From positions 1,736,001 through 1,800,000 of the forward strand of contig CAJFCV020000002.1 in assembly GCA_904066235.2 (NCBI GenBank): a stretch of DNA of 64,000 nucleotides, read 5' to 3'. The translations under genes and the position numbers were made by a program. Shown in pieces: positions 44,001 through 54,191 of this stretch (position 1 is its first letter; each line of letters starts with the position of its first letter). The notes beneath the pieces are model-generated. The model searched no databases. It was given only the letters and a program-made list of their open reading frames with translations, and was not told the DNA's origin. This stretch comes from Bursaphelenchus xylophilus (lineage: Eukaryota; Nematoda; Chromadorea; Rhabditida; Aphelenchoididae).

Positions 44001-45684
44001 TTCTACTAACTAACAATAAGCCTTCTCCTAGCCTGCATAAGTGCAACGACGAGCCGACTATCGTTGACCTGAACTGTCGCTACCCCCGAAAAGTCGTAGC
44101 ACCAAAACTATCTTATAACCTATCCTTGAACTTACTTGTGACTTGAGCTCCTTTCCCCACCATGCTAACCAATTTCTTATCCAGTTTTGGCGGAGTCTTC
44201 TGTTTCAAGTACACTGTCAACCTTCGATGTTGATCATCACGGTCGAAATTCCAAAAACTTCGATGCTCAAAAAAGGTGTTGATTCCGAGCTCTCTCCAGA
44301 AGATCAGTGCTATTCGAGTTAGCCCTTGGGCAAGTGAGATATTCGGCTCCACGCTAAAAATTCCAATTGAAATAATTTGTTTAAATAGCGAAAGTTTTAC
44401 CTAAGTTTGTCCACAAATTCCTCGATATCCATGATTTTATTGTAGACATCCAAAAACGTGTGTTTTGCGCTATTTTCGTTTAAATTTTCCATGCATTTTA
44501 AGAAGGAGAGCACAACTTTTTCCTCGGTTTCATCCTGAAAACAGAAGTTCAAAAATGGATCCGCAAAAAATCCGAGAAATGCCGCTGAAAAAACGGCTTC
44601 TTTAAGCATCATTTGATGTCCATCTGTCCAACTATTTACATGCTTACTTTCGGCTCCATTTCAAACAGTCGTCTTCCAAGATCCACATCAATTTCAGTTT
44701 GAATTGTCCTCTCATCAAAGTCGAAGCCGGCCAAGCAATTTATCTTGAGGCATTTCACCGACTTCTCCAATTTCAAGGCTCGCGATTGCCGAGAAAGCGA
44801 TCTCTCCTGTGGTGGAGGAAGGCTCGGAAAGATGTCGTCAAAATTCATATTCCGTTTGGATCTTCCATAAAGGTGGGAAGCTGAGACAAGAGCAAATGCG
44901 ACGGTGCATACTGTGAGCAGAGTTAGGAAAACGAAGATTGCCGTTATTAGCGTTGAAGTCGCTGAAAAATATTGTGATTATTGGATGCGGAATGAGTGAT
45001 ACTGTTGATTTTGAAGCCTGAGGGCAGTCGTTTCAAAATTTAGTGGCAACTGAAGAGTGCAAAATGTATCAAAAAGAGATCAGATTTACAGGGTAGGGAG
45101 TCCAAATGCGACCTTCAAACTTGCAGTAAGTTGTTATAAATTTGGATGAAAGTAGCTCTATTCTCATCAAAACTTGTGCCCCAAAAAAGAATTTTATCTG
45201 ACCCACTCTCCCCATTTTGCCTGCTCTCTCGCAAAGAGCATTCCCAAAGTTTTGTTTTGTTTGCACAACAAAAATTTATTTTTTTCGTGCGGAAAATGCA
45301 AAGATATACGAGAGATTGCCAAAAAGTGCTTTCCGCCTGGCCACTCTCCGCCTTTCACGCACTTTATCCAGCTGAAAAGCCGTTTAATATCTCGGCTGTT
45401 ATTGTAAATGTAGATTTATAATTCTCAGAGATTACTTTATGGCTTATTCTGAATACTTATGCGGATCAGAAAATTTCAAAAAATTGAAGAGCTTCACACT
45501 TGGACCCAATTAAATTTTGCAAGATCTTTCAAAAAATGGGATACACATTTTGGGCTTTTTATCACATTTTCGATAGAATGCAGCCAAAAAACATGAGCTG
45601 AAAATCTGCTTACTTACATCTTTTGCTATCAGCGGTCTTCTTGATAAACTGTTCTTCTTCATTCGGTTTAATTTTCATCTTTTT
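41061..45684 (-). CDS. M13 (neprilysin-like) membrane protein lacking the catalytic half
   Basis: Nine exons (minus): 45678-45618 (coding part), 44961-44648, 44534-44401, 44353-44136, 43562-43255, 42713-42636, 42564-42278, 41468-41267, 41219-41061; 586 aa. An acceptor at 45685-45686, 6 bases before the ATG, suits a spliced leader. Type II topology: basic 20-residue cytoplasmic start, membrane segment about 25-47, then the M13 start VKCLKINCLAG. The M13 N-terminal domain follows, with RRCASQLRQFLPVAVSKIYM matching the R-C-x-x-x-V-N ... AVGRLYV region. YIAQEQTMYVPLGIM sits where neprilysin has its FPAGIL strand. The protein then diverges and ends in a basic 52-residue tail. The zinc motifs HExxH and ExxxD are absent, and I find no such exon downstream, so it should be inactive. 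Confidence 0.75.
41525..41640. mobile_element. MITE M1, half copy, in the intron before the M13-like exon 8
   Basis: GCGCGCTTTTGAAATCTGAG onward to TTGGATCAGGTCGGCCACTT: the right half of M1 only, with a small internal deletion near 41622. Confidence 0.75.
41908..42041. mobile_element. MITE M3 in an M13-like gene intron
   Basis: AGTCTGTCGGGAAAATAATG to CATTATTTTCGCGACAGAGT, with the usual CGAAAATCGCATCGC interior. Confidence 0.8.
43001..43156. mobile_element. MITE M3 in an M13-like gene intron, diverged
   Basis: CAGTCTCTCTAAAAAATAAT at the left; GCGACGCGATCGGCGCAGCG-type interior; right end ATTTTCGCGAAAAATTGATA. Confidence 0.7.
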
Positions 45685-46223
45685 CTGAAAAATATGTATA
45701 CATGACAACAAAGTTAAACTCATGGTACAAGAGCCAAAAATATGTGGAATATATATTTTTTATAGACTTTCAATGTTCCAGTTTACAGTGTTAAAAAAAT
45801 ACATAATAATCTGCTTAACTATGATGTCCGTATTTTACAAATAAAATCGAAAAAAATTAAACAAATATTCTCGGTTATCGCAATTCGTAACAATAACAGA
45901 AGCACGGCGAGTCGTTCATATCGATATCAGAGTGTCTTTTCTAATCAAAATAATAACAGTTTCCAATCAAAACATGACTCGTACAAGCTTCCTCCGAGAA
46001 ATTTCCGCACAAAAAGAGAGTCTTAATCAGACCGGGAAAGGCTTTGCTTATCATTTTTAGGGACCTTCCAGCTTTGCTTGAACTTATGGGATTAAAAGAA
46101 ATTTGGGTGAAAACATTAACGATTTAACCAAGAGTTAAAATAATCCGTAGAAAGAAGGCTCATTTCGTGCATAAATACATAGTATGAAAAGAAAAGATGA
46201 ATCTTGACAAACTTCCTAGTTAA
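45685..46223. other. 5' region of the M13-like gene
   Basis: AT-rich, no gene seen. Contains the presumed promoter and outron of the M13-like gene. Confidence 0.4.
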
Positions 46224-46610
46224 CAGGGGAAGTACCCTAAGTGCGACGCTCAGATTTTGATAAAACTTGGCAGAAATTTTGAAAATTTTATTCTAAAATG
46301 CATGTGAGAATCCTAGCTCGCCCTTTGCAGAAACAATCAAGATTTTTAGATCGAAAGCCGGCGAAAATTTGAGAATATTTTTGAGATTTTGCCGAACGAA
46401 AAGTTGCATGCCTATTTCTAGTGTCAAGGGTGATGTTTCCACAAAAAAATCATTTTTCCGCACGAAACTAGCAAAGTTATGGCCAAAAAATCTTTCTTTG
46501 AAAAATCAAAAAATTGCACAGTGCAAAATGCACTTTTGTTTTTGCACAGTGCATGTCGGGAAACTCACTCTAGACTTTGCGAATGGACTATTTTTCACAA
46601 AAACCAAATT
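46224..46610. mobile_element. PIF-like element, partial, with M2 palindromes
   Basis: After TTAA, CAGGGGAAGTACCCTAAGTG and the next 260 bases run parallel to 47576-47995. 46505-46575 then contains two TTGCACAGTGCA palindromes and a CTTTGCGAATGGACTA end typical of M2. The right end of the PIF-like element is missing. Confidence 0.65.
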
Positions 46611-47300
46611 TTTCCAAAAACTATGACTAATTATATCTACGCGGGTATACGGTAATTTCCAGTCCGTCGATTTTTTCCAATCTCCAAGGCTAGTTGTTAA
46701 AAATACTGTTTTTTAAATATAAAACCCTTCACAATTTTTCGTATATCAGAACTCCCAAAAATTCCCCGAACGTTCCCTTGAATCACTGCAAAAACAAAGC
46801 GAATAATTGAATAATTCAGGGAGCACCAAGGCTGATAAGAAAAGTCATAACTTTCCTCCCGATTGTCATAATTCCGAGAACACACAAGACGAACTGCCAT
46901 CTCAACCAAGAATTAGTTCTTATTCGAATTATATGACTAATTTCCAGCCAATTTCTCAGGATCAGAAAAATGGGAAATTTATGCAAATTCCATGGCCTTT
47001 GAAAGTGATTGCCGCGATTTTTTCTCATTTTATGGCCAAAAAAGTGAACAATAGTGCTACCGAAAGTTTTGCGTAGACAAAAAATCGCATTCCCACAAAG
47101 ATTTTTGATCGAAAATCCAGAATTTGGCCAAAGAATTTTTGTTTTGACCCGTTTTTTGTAACAAAAGATGATTTGGACAGGAGAAAAAAGTGCAGCGGAA
47201 ACGAGTTTTTGTTTTGTAAAAAAAAGTAGCACTGAAGATGAAGCTCAGGTGGGGGGTGTTAAAGAGGGGGTTGGGAAGAGTTGCGGGTTCAGACATGAAG

Positions 47301-47493
47301 TACTAGCCCTTCGGAAAGTCGCTGGGATGATTATTGGAGCTTGAACTGGGCAAAAAAGGCCAGGGTACAATTGACAGCAGAAAAAACGCCGCACGGTGCA
47401 AAAAGCAAGAATTGCACAGTGCAAAGAAAACTTTTGTTGTCGCACTGTGCATGTCGCCGATTTTGGTCCGGCGATTTTCCGGGAGGACTAGTA
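47301..47493. mobile_element. MITE M2, complete copy
   Basis: TACTAGCCCTTCGGAAAGTC to CCGGGAGGACTAGTA, 193 bp. The interior carries CGCACGGTGC, TTGCACAGTGCAA and CGCACTGTGC palindromes. Confidence 0.75.
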
Positions 47494-47575
47494 CCTATGT
47501 AGAATAAGTCGCAAAGTCCAAGTCCGTCAAAAAAATAAATTGTGTTACGGCAAAATCAAATTCCTTTTCACCTTA

Positions 47576-48181
47576 CAGGGGAAGTGCTCCAAGTGCGACG
47601 CTCAGATTTTGATAAAACTTGGCACAAATTTAGAATAATTTTTTCTAAGATATATGCGAGAGTCCTAGCCCGCGCTTTGCTGAAACAACCGAGATTTTTA
47701 AATCGAAAGTCGGCCAAAATTTATCAGTCTGTCGGAAAAATAACGGCGGATCGTCGCGCCTCGGAATCGCCCATCATCGCTTTGCGGCTGCAAGCCGCGG
47801 TTGGGGATTTGGTGCGCGACAGCAGCGAGGCGAGACATTTTGCTGCGACGATCCGCCGTTATTTTTCCGACAGACTGATAGGACTTTTTGCCGAATTTCG
47901 GCACGAAAAGTTTCATGCCTATTTCTACCGTAAAGTATAATGTTTCTACAAAAAATCAGCTTTTTTCGCACGAAACTGCCAACGTTATGACCAAAATGCG
48001 TTTTTCTCTCTGACCGCTCTCCACGTTTAGTGTGCTCTCTCGGCGGCAAAAATCGTTCGATATCTCGGCGGCGCCCGCAAAGCGCGAGCTAAAACTTTCA
48101 GGAATTGATATTTAGTCCATACCCGACGTGTGTGCAAAATTTAAAGAAAATCTGAGCGACGCACTTGGGGTACTTCCCGTG
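47576..48181. mobile_element. PIF/Harbinger-like element with TTA target duplication
   Basis: CAGGGGAAGTGCTCCAAGTG to CACTTGGGGTACTTCCCGTG, flanked by TTA (47573-47575, 48182-48184). 606 bp including another M3 copy. TTA duplications are typical of PIF/Harbinger. No transposase frame. Confidence 0.8.
47725..47877. mobile_element. MITE M3, variant subtype, nested inside the PIF-like element
   Basis: CAGTCTGTCGGAAAAATAAC to GTTATTTTTCCGACAGACTG, 153 bp. The interior differs from other M3 copies (GGCGGATCGTCGC arms). The fragment at 63348-63397 is of the same subtype. Confidence 0.85.
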
Positions 48182-48605
48182 TTAGTTACGTGATCGGCGC
48201 AGCCACATTGTGCTCATTATTTTCCCGACAAACTGATATCACGTAAAAAAAACTTATCCGTTATATGCGGGCTTCGTTGTACGTGGCTTATTGTGTCGAG
48301 CTTCAACGTAAAAAAAAATTAAATTGATGGCGATGCAACAACATTTTTTTCTGTATCCCAATTATAACACAGCTTTGTACTACATAGTATATATGTATTT
48401 TCACCAGAATCTACCGAAAAATTAAGGAAAATATCACAGGCTGATTACTCAGAAAACAACTTTTATTGCAAACCATGTAAATGAAACGTAGTATAACTTA
48501 TTAAAACTGGCTCATAGCTGCAAAAAGAGAGGGCGACCAAGTTTACACAGCTGTTAATCATTTGCCTCCGCACATCATCGTTTTCCAAGTAAAGTCTGAT
48601 CATGT

Positions 48606-48953
48606 TTATCCCCAAGAATTAAACGGTCTTCCACCGTTCCAACCGCCTCTTCCAAGGCCGAATCCACCAGGCTGTCCGCCGATCACCGCGTTCCGAACGG
48701 CCTGGTTGGATGCAATCTGAGAATTGAGTAAATCTTGCCGCTGACGCCCCTGGTTTACTCTTTGAAGATAATTCGCATCGGCGGTGGCTTGGTTGGCCAG
48801 AAATTGGCTGTTGGCCAGATCTTGGCGAGCTCTATGTTCAGTAAGCAGAGTTGTCGGCGCAATCCCAGCCCATTGGCGCTTTTGGCGGACGGGCAGAGCA
48901 ACAACGGTTACGAAAATTACAGCAAATGGGAGAAGAATAGATTTGAAGGGCAT
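48606..48953 (-). CDS. Small secreted protein with KR cleavage site, paralog 1
   Basis: Single coding exon, 115 aa. Signal peptide about residues 1-20 (MPFKSILLPFAVIFVTVVAL), then PVRQKRQW, a dibasic site followed by Gln-Trp. The mature part repeats the motif NSQ-hydrophobic-x-x-NQA twice (NSQFLANQATADANYL and NSQIASNQAVRN) and ends in a Gly-rich tail. A TTTCAG acceptor lies two bases before the ATG. A possible poly(A) signal is at 48462-48467 (minus). The closest relative is the gene at 50077-50397. It could be a processed peptide precursor; no known neuropeptide motif is seen. Confidence 0.75.
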   Translation of the reverse strand: MPFKSILLPFAVIFVTVVALPVRQKRQWAGIAPTTLLTEHRARQDLANSQFLANQATADANYLQRVNQGRQRQDLLNSQIASNQAVRNAVIGGQPGGFGLGRGGWNGGRPFNSWG

Positions 48954-48959
48954 TTCTGA

Positions 48960-50076
48960 AAAAAATTGAACTCATTATTTACTGGGTTACTTCCAAAAAA
49001 GAAAGAATAAAGTTTGACACAGTTTCCGTCACAAATGTGTCGTTTCTATTCGGACAAAACTTGGTCCAAATTTAGGGCTGGGCTTTCTAGAGCGGATATA
49101 AAAGTCTAACCTTGCGTAAAGCTGCGATTGTAACCGGTAAGAAAGAAGCAGCTTTTTTCGATTTATGGCTTCTTCTTGGCCTAAAAGTAAAAAAAACTCT
49201 GACCAGAAATCTTATTTTTCCCAATAGTTAATGTTATGAAATTCATGGCCTAAAAAGGTTTTTTTTTACCAGCGCGACAAGCCTTATTTATCACTGGAGT
49301 ACTCCCATTTGTGTAGCTCTGTAAAATCTGAACGGACAGTCCAGTCCACAGAACTCCCTGGGCCTCCCGTAAATATGAACGCCTGCAAAAATCAGAATGA
49401 AAATCCCCAAAAATCGCGCTTATAAAAACGATGACACTGCCGAAAAAACGCATGACACGCCGCAATTATCTCGGAAACGGTTATTTCATATGTATTTTAT
49501 TTGAAGGCCGCCTGAGTAATCTACTCATTTGCAATGAGTCAATTCGCCAGGATAAATAAGGTCGCATTGCTAACCCGAAAAAATCGGATTCATCAAAACT
49601 ATGTGCTTTTTAGTGTTGCGAAATTGATAGTAGCCGAATGAGATGACGTCATCATTGTTTACTATATGTGTTCTGTTGCCATTTTTTGAACATTTTTTTT
49701 TTATTTTTGTATACACATGCCTTTATTGCAAAATATTTTTGGTGATCCATTCATAAATTAGTTACAAAATATACTATATATTATACATATGGCACAAGTA
49801 CAGTCATCATTTTGTGCAACAAGCCACAAAAGGTCTTAAAATGATTTGCTATGAAAAGAGTTTGTTATAGGGAAGTTTATTTCGGCAAAAAATGAAAAGA
49901 GTTTGTTATAGGGAAGTTTATTTCTCCCATAGGGACCTCCGAAATTCATCGTTGCAGAGAAATTTCGCTCTATTTGAGCTTGTTGCACAGACGTTTTAAT
50001 ATACCAACACATTTAAAATTGAAACAGAAAACTGGTTGTAAGAGATCCTTCCCCGCCGTTTCTTTCCTCACTCAAC
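48960..50076. other. Spacer between the two small secreted genes, with a 33-base tandem duplication
   Basis: 49851-49883 and 49892-49924 are direct copies (ATGAAAAGAGTTTGTTATAG and 13 more bases). The second contains a TTTATT that may be the poly(A) signal of the 50077 gene (minus). A 71-codon minus-strand frame at 49250-49465 starts with a hydrophobic segment but has no other support. Confidence 0.5.
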
Positions 50077-50397
50077 CTATCCCCACATATACGGAGCAGC
50101 CGCGCTCCACTGAGCTCGCTGAACGGCCATGTTCGAGTTCATAATGGCTTGGTTGGTCAGCATTTGCGAGTTCATCAAGTCCTGACGTTGTCTTTGTTGC
50201 GCTTGCATGGTGAGGTAGTTGGAATCAGCGATGGCCTGATTCGTCAAGAACTGACTGTTTGCCAGGCTGGCGCGAGCTTGCTGTTCGGCAAACAGAGTTG
50301 ACGGTGGAATTCCCCATTGACGTTTTTGGCGGGTTGGAAGGGCCGTGATCACTGTGATAGTAATGGCCAGGAGGAGAAAGGTGGTTTTGAGAGACAT
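50077..50397 (-). CDS. Small secreted protein with KR cleavage site, paralog 2
   Basis: Single coding exon, 106 aa. Signal peptide MSLKTTFLLLAITITVITAL, then PTRQKRQWG, the same processing-type junction as in the gene at 48606-48953. Two copies of the repeat (NSQFLTNQAIADSNYL and NSQMLTNQAIMNSN) and a Trp-containing end, WSAAAPYMWG, replacing the Gly-rich tail. An acceptor lies two bases before the ATG. The two genes lie 1.1 kb apart on the same strand and clearly arose by duplication. Function unknown. Confidence 0.75.
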   Translation of the reverse strand: MSLKTTFLLLAITITVITALPTRQKRQWGIPPSTLFAEQQARASLANSQFLTNQAIADSNYLTMQAQQRQRQDLMNSQMLTNQAIMNSNMAVQRAQWSAAAPYMWG

Positions 50398-50469
50398 TGC
50401 TGAAAAATAAAAAAATAAATTTTTTAGTAATAATGCTATGATAGCTTCCAGTCTACATGGGAAAAATGC

Positions 50470-50570
50470 CGCCGGAAAATGATTTGTGTAGCGGCAAACT
50501 CAAATTGCTTTTCGCGTCAGCGACGTTAACGGCGCAGCAACATTGCGATCATTATTTTTCCGACAGACTC
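50470..50570. mobile_element. MITE M3, left end eroded
   Basis: GTAGCGGCAAACTCAAATTG interior and GATCATTATTTTTCCGACAG right end. The left terminus is not clear. Confidence 0.65.
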
Positions 50571-50834
50571 ATTTAAAGAGGTAAAATTCTAAGAGTATGT
50601 AGGTGAGTGATTTGCACGGTCAGCACGTTATTCATCGCGCTTGGCTTTTTCAACGAGAGTGCTTGCAAAATGCGGGTGGTTAAACGCTTCTTGGTCATCT
50701 CCTCGAATTTTGCGCAGAAAAAAATGATTTTTTTTGTGGGCTTAGTGAACTGCAAAACTCAGGCTGAAGATTTTCATAAAAAAAATGTAAAATTTCGCCA
50801 AGCTTGAACATAAAAATCTTCGCTGTTTCTGCTG

Positions 50835-50947
50835 CAGTGGCGGCCCTTATTTAGTGGCAAAAAGCGTACCAAGTATTTTGCTGCGTTTTTGATACTTCAC
50901 GGATGCAAAAGAGTAGGTTTTTTGCCACTGGATCAGGTCCGCCACTG
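50835..50947. mobile_element. MITE M1, internally deleted
   Basis: CAGTGGCGGCCCTTATTTAG to GGTCCGCCACTG; only 113 bp because the middle is lost. Confidence 0.75.
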
Positions 50948-53900
50948 TGGTTGTGTGTAAAAGCATGGGATATATCTTACAAAAACCTATTCTAAATCTG
51001 TCCCAATTTTTATGAAAGTCAATGCGTCAAAAGTTTCAAAAAGCACCATTTTTTTGCCTTACCCCAAAAAAATTTTTTTCCACAATAAAAACACTCACCT
51101 TGAATTTCCCAAAAGCAAGATATAAACAAGGAAATGAAAATCTTCACATCTTCTCCCTTCCTTTTATATTTACGAAGATCGCTGATCGACATTACAACCA
51201 TTTGACGAACATGGCTTTTTGCCCAAGAAAAGTTTTGAAATTGCTCGGAGAAAAACGTGAAAATTTTTGTTTGGATACAAAATTGAGCAATCTTTGGAGA
51301 GTGGAAAAACAATGTAAAGAGTTGAGTTTTTATGAAAGAAGAGTTTATTCGGCAAACAAAGTATATTTTCGTTCGCTCATTCTCCAAAATTAGCGATTAG
51401 AAAGGGGTTTTTGCGAAGAAAATGGGCGAAGTTGCCAAAGACTCTGCTTTTACTCTGCGTTTTGTTGTTTGGCGAGTAAATTCCGGCCTTTTTCAGGATT
51501 ACAAAGTTTATATTCGTAATCATAAACACTTAAGAACAGCTTATGTGGTCGCGGAAGAACACATTTTTTGAAGTAAATGGTCTTAATTGATCTATAAGCC
51601 GATTAAAAGACCTTCCGTTTACTCGGTTGCGAAACATTATCTATCGACCAAAACAGACCTCTTACATATGATTTGTACCCTCAAGAAATGATGGAGAATG
51701 GTATGTAAATGTTGTAATTTTACGAAATGCTGGAAGAAAAAATATTTCTACTAAAATTTTGTTTAAGCCCGCAAATGCTACAACAAAAAGGAGGTCTCGG
51801 AAGTCCTGTACTTGATGTTTTCATCGACCTCTACATTTACATCAAATACGATTCTGTCTTACGAAATGCAGGTTTAATATTCACAGAGAAAGAAGTCAAA
51901 GTTTGACTTAAAATTTTTCCGTCCTAACATAAATGCCGTGGATCAGTTTCTCTCATTTTATCTCCTGGATTGTTTGCATGTGCGGGCTGAATGATGGTGA
52001 TGTTTTTTTCGGAAATATGATGCTGAAATGTCGTCTACAACATACAACCTGTGTACAACAAACTCTTGTTTAACGCAACGGCTTATAAAGAACAGCTACG
52101 GAGAATCCGGGGTTCATGTTTCGAGCAAACCGAACCTCCCCCCGCGACGCCCTGTTATTCAATTTCAATTCGATTTATTCACTGTAATAACACGACAAAA
52201 GCATGTAGCGGATTAGAACGGTTTCAGTTGTCAAGTCAGTGTATGTAAGATCCTTCCATTGCCGGCCACGGTTTTTTGCGAAAATCATTGGTCCATCTCA
52301 TTCTTGGGCCGCCAAGTTGTCGTGTATGCGGAGGTGTCCGTTCTAACCATCGCTGTTCCCGTCCTTCTTAGGCTGCTATAGCAAAGAAATTTTCCGATCC
52401 TTTATTGTGTATCATACTTTACTTCGTCTTCCTTTGAAAAAGCTTATGGCTTTGTTTTTTTGAATTATATCATCATTTTGGCACATCGATCATTCAGTCA
52501 CACATTTCAAAAGTGATTACTTCCTTCTTCATCAAAATAAACTTCCTTTTGCAACTATTAGAAATTAATATTGTATTATATTGTTCAAACGCTCACGTTA
52601 TTTTTCTCATGACTTTTTACTCGGCATTACAATAATTCGCTGAAAATTTGTTATTTATCTATCCGATTACTCCTTAGTTCCTTCTTGCGTCAGCCTCTGG
52701 TCTGATCTTTTGGTGTGTACTCATTTGCATTCGATGCACTCCAACGTCAAAGGCTGAGTGTTCGGGGAAAAGTTTTCATGTTTTTGTATACGTTAGAGTT
52801 TAGATTGGAAAGTGAAAAGTGATAATCGGCTGAAAATCATGTAAACGCAGAATAAAAAGTCTCTCAGTGACTGAAAGTATGAGTTGAACTGTTCTTTATT
52901 GCAAGATAAAAAGGAAACCCTAATAAAATCTTATAAGGAAGTGCAACGAATAGGATTTTTTGGATTTCTTGATTCTTACAGGAGAAGTACCCGAATGTGA
53001 CGCTTGGATTTTGATCAGCGCTTTACAGAAATATTCCATCCTCTCGGCGGCAAATATGGCTTAATATGTCGGTGACGCTTGGAAAGCGCAAGCTAAAACT
53101 TGAGAATGAAAAATTCTCTAGTTTAACGAGCTTCGGAAAAAAATACTTTAACTGCAACCCAATGTGTTTTCATAAAACGATTTCCTCTCTGCCCCGTGCT
53201 CATCATTTTGCATGCTCCGTTATCGGCAAAGATTGTTGAATATTTACTATTCTAGTCCGTTTGCAAAGTCGCTGGAATCGGGCGCCTCTCAAACTCATAA
53301 ATCAAAACTTCAAGGCATCTTAAGTATACATGTAAGTAAGCCTTAATTGAAGGTTCATTTGAAGGAATTGACTAATCCCTTGGTACCATTGGTTTCCATT
53401 CTTGGACCCCTGATAACGCCTCATTCTCCTCACTGTTCATTCGACTAACTAATACTTTTTGAACTTCAAACAAACAGTGGAGAACAAAGGAACAAAGTAG
53501 TCATGCCTTTGGGGCTGCTGTTTGAAGCAATCTGATGGTATTAAGCCTTCAAGAGACAATGATGTTTGCTTCTTACAAGAACAATACAATAATTACGAGA
53601 TTAACGTATCTGCACTTAAAGTCACATTTCTGATAACCCGCGTCCTTTATCGCAAAAAAACAAATAAAATAACTTGATTATCTTCCTGAATACCATAGCA
53701 TTCAAGTGGAGTCGAAAGAACGCTCGGTTCGGCTGCTATTTCCCCCTCAACTTGTTGTAAATTCCGTTGACATTGACACTCTGAACCCAGCTGATACGGA
53801 CGTTGAGAGTGGAAGGTCAATTCTCAGCAGCCTCCCGCCGTCCGCGAACGTTTTCCCAGCAGCCCGTTTATGCAAATATCAGCGGTTTAGTTTGCGATAT

Positions 53901-53948
53901 TGGGGATTTGCCTAATCGCCGAGCCGGAGGAGGATTCGAAGTTGTTGC
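50948..53948. other. Long spacer, no gene supported
   Basis: About 3 kb. Two overlapping frames on opposite strands at 51019-51393 (about 122 codons each) lack domains and splice context. 52978-53110 is a relic of the PIF-like repeat (CAGGAGAAGTACCCGAATGT). 53262-53285 matches the M2 end (CTAGTCCGTTTGCAAAGTCG). The 69-codon frame at 53706 may be leader or promoter sequence of the next gene. Confidence 0.45.
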
Positions 53949-53956
53949 TATAAAAA
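53949..53956 (+). promoter_or_regulatory. Possible TATA box of the TMEM144-like gene
   Basis: TATAAAAA, 243 bases before the ATG at 54192. A promoter role is a guess from the sequence alone. Confidence 0.35.
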
Positions 53957-54191
53957 CCGGCTGTGTTTGTCGCCGACTCTAAGCAATTGCTGGCTTAAAA
54001 TTTAGCCAGCCACCGCCAGCCACCCTCTCCATTGAGACAAGACTACTTTCTGGTACAAATCTTTACTTTATTTCTAAGCTAAAGTAAAGTGAAGTTGATT
54101 ATCCTACTACAATAAGGCATATTGCTGCAAAGAGTGTTTGGTAAATATTGGATTTGTTACTTTGTGAACTGAAGTAAAGGATTATTCGACA

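Larger units (their letters stand above)
47521..48237. mobile_element. MITE M3 split by a PIF-like insertion
   Basis: 47521-47575 is the left half of an M3 copy (AGTCCGTCAAAAAAATAAAT, then GCAAAATCAAATT). 48182-48237 is its right half (GATCGGCGCAGCCACATTGT to CATTATTTTCCCGACAAACTGA). The PIF-like element lies between them. Confidence 0.75.

Noticed and set aside
46816..47232. 138-codon minus-strand frame in the repeat-rich region
   Set aside because: No domain, low-complexity composition, and next to M2 and PIF-like relics.
49250..49465. 71-codon minus-strand frame with a hydrophobic start and a basic end (ACRAGKKKPF)
   Set aside because: Could be a small secreted peptide, but it has no paralog, no clear poly(A) signal and a possible splice acceptor in the middle. 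Too weak to call.
51019..51393. Overlapping frames of about 122 codons on both strands
   Set aside because: Neither shows a domain, signal or splice context. A long frame on each strand is expected by chance here.
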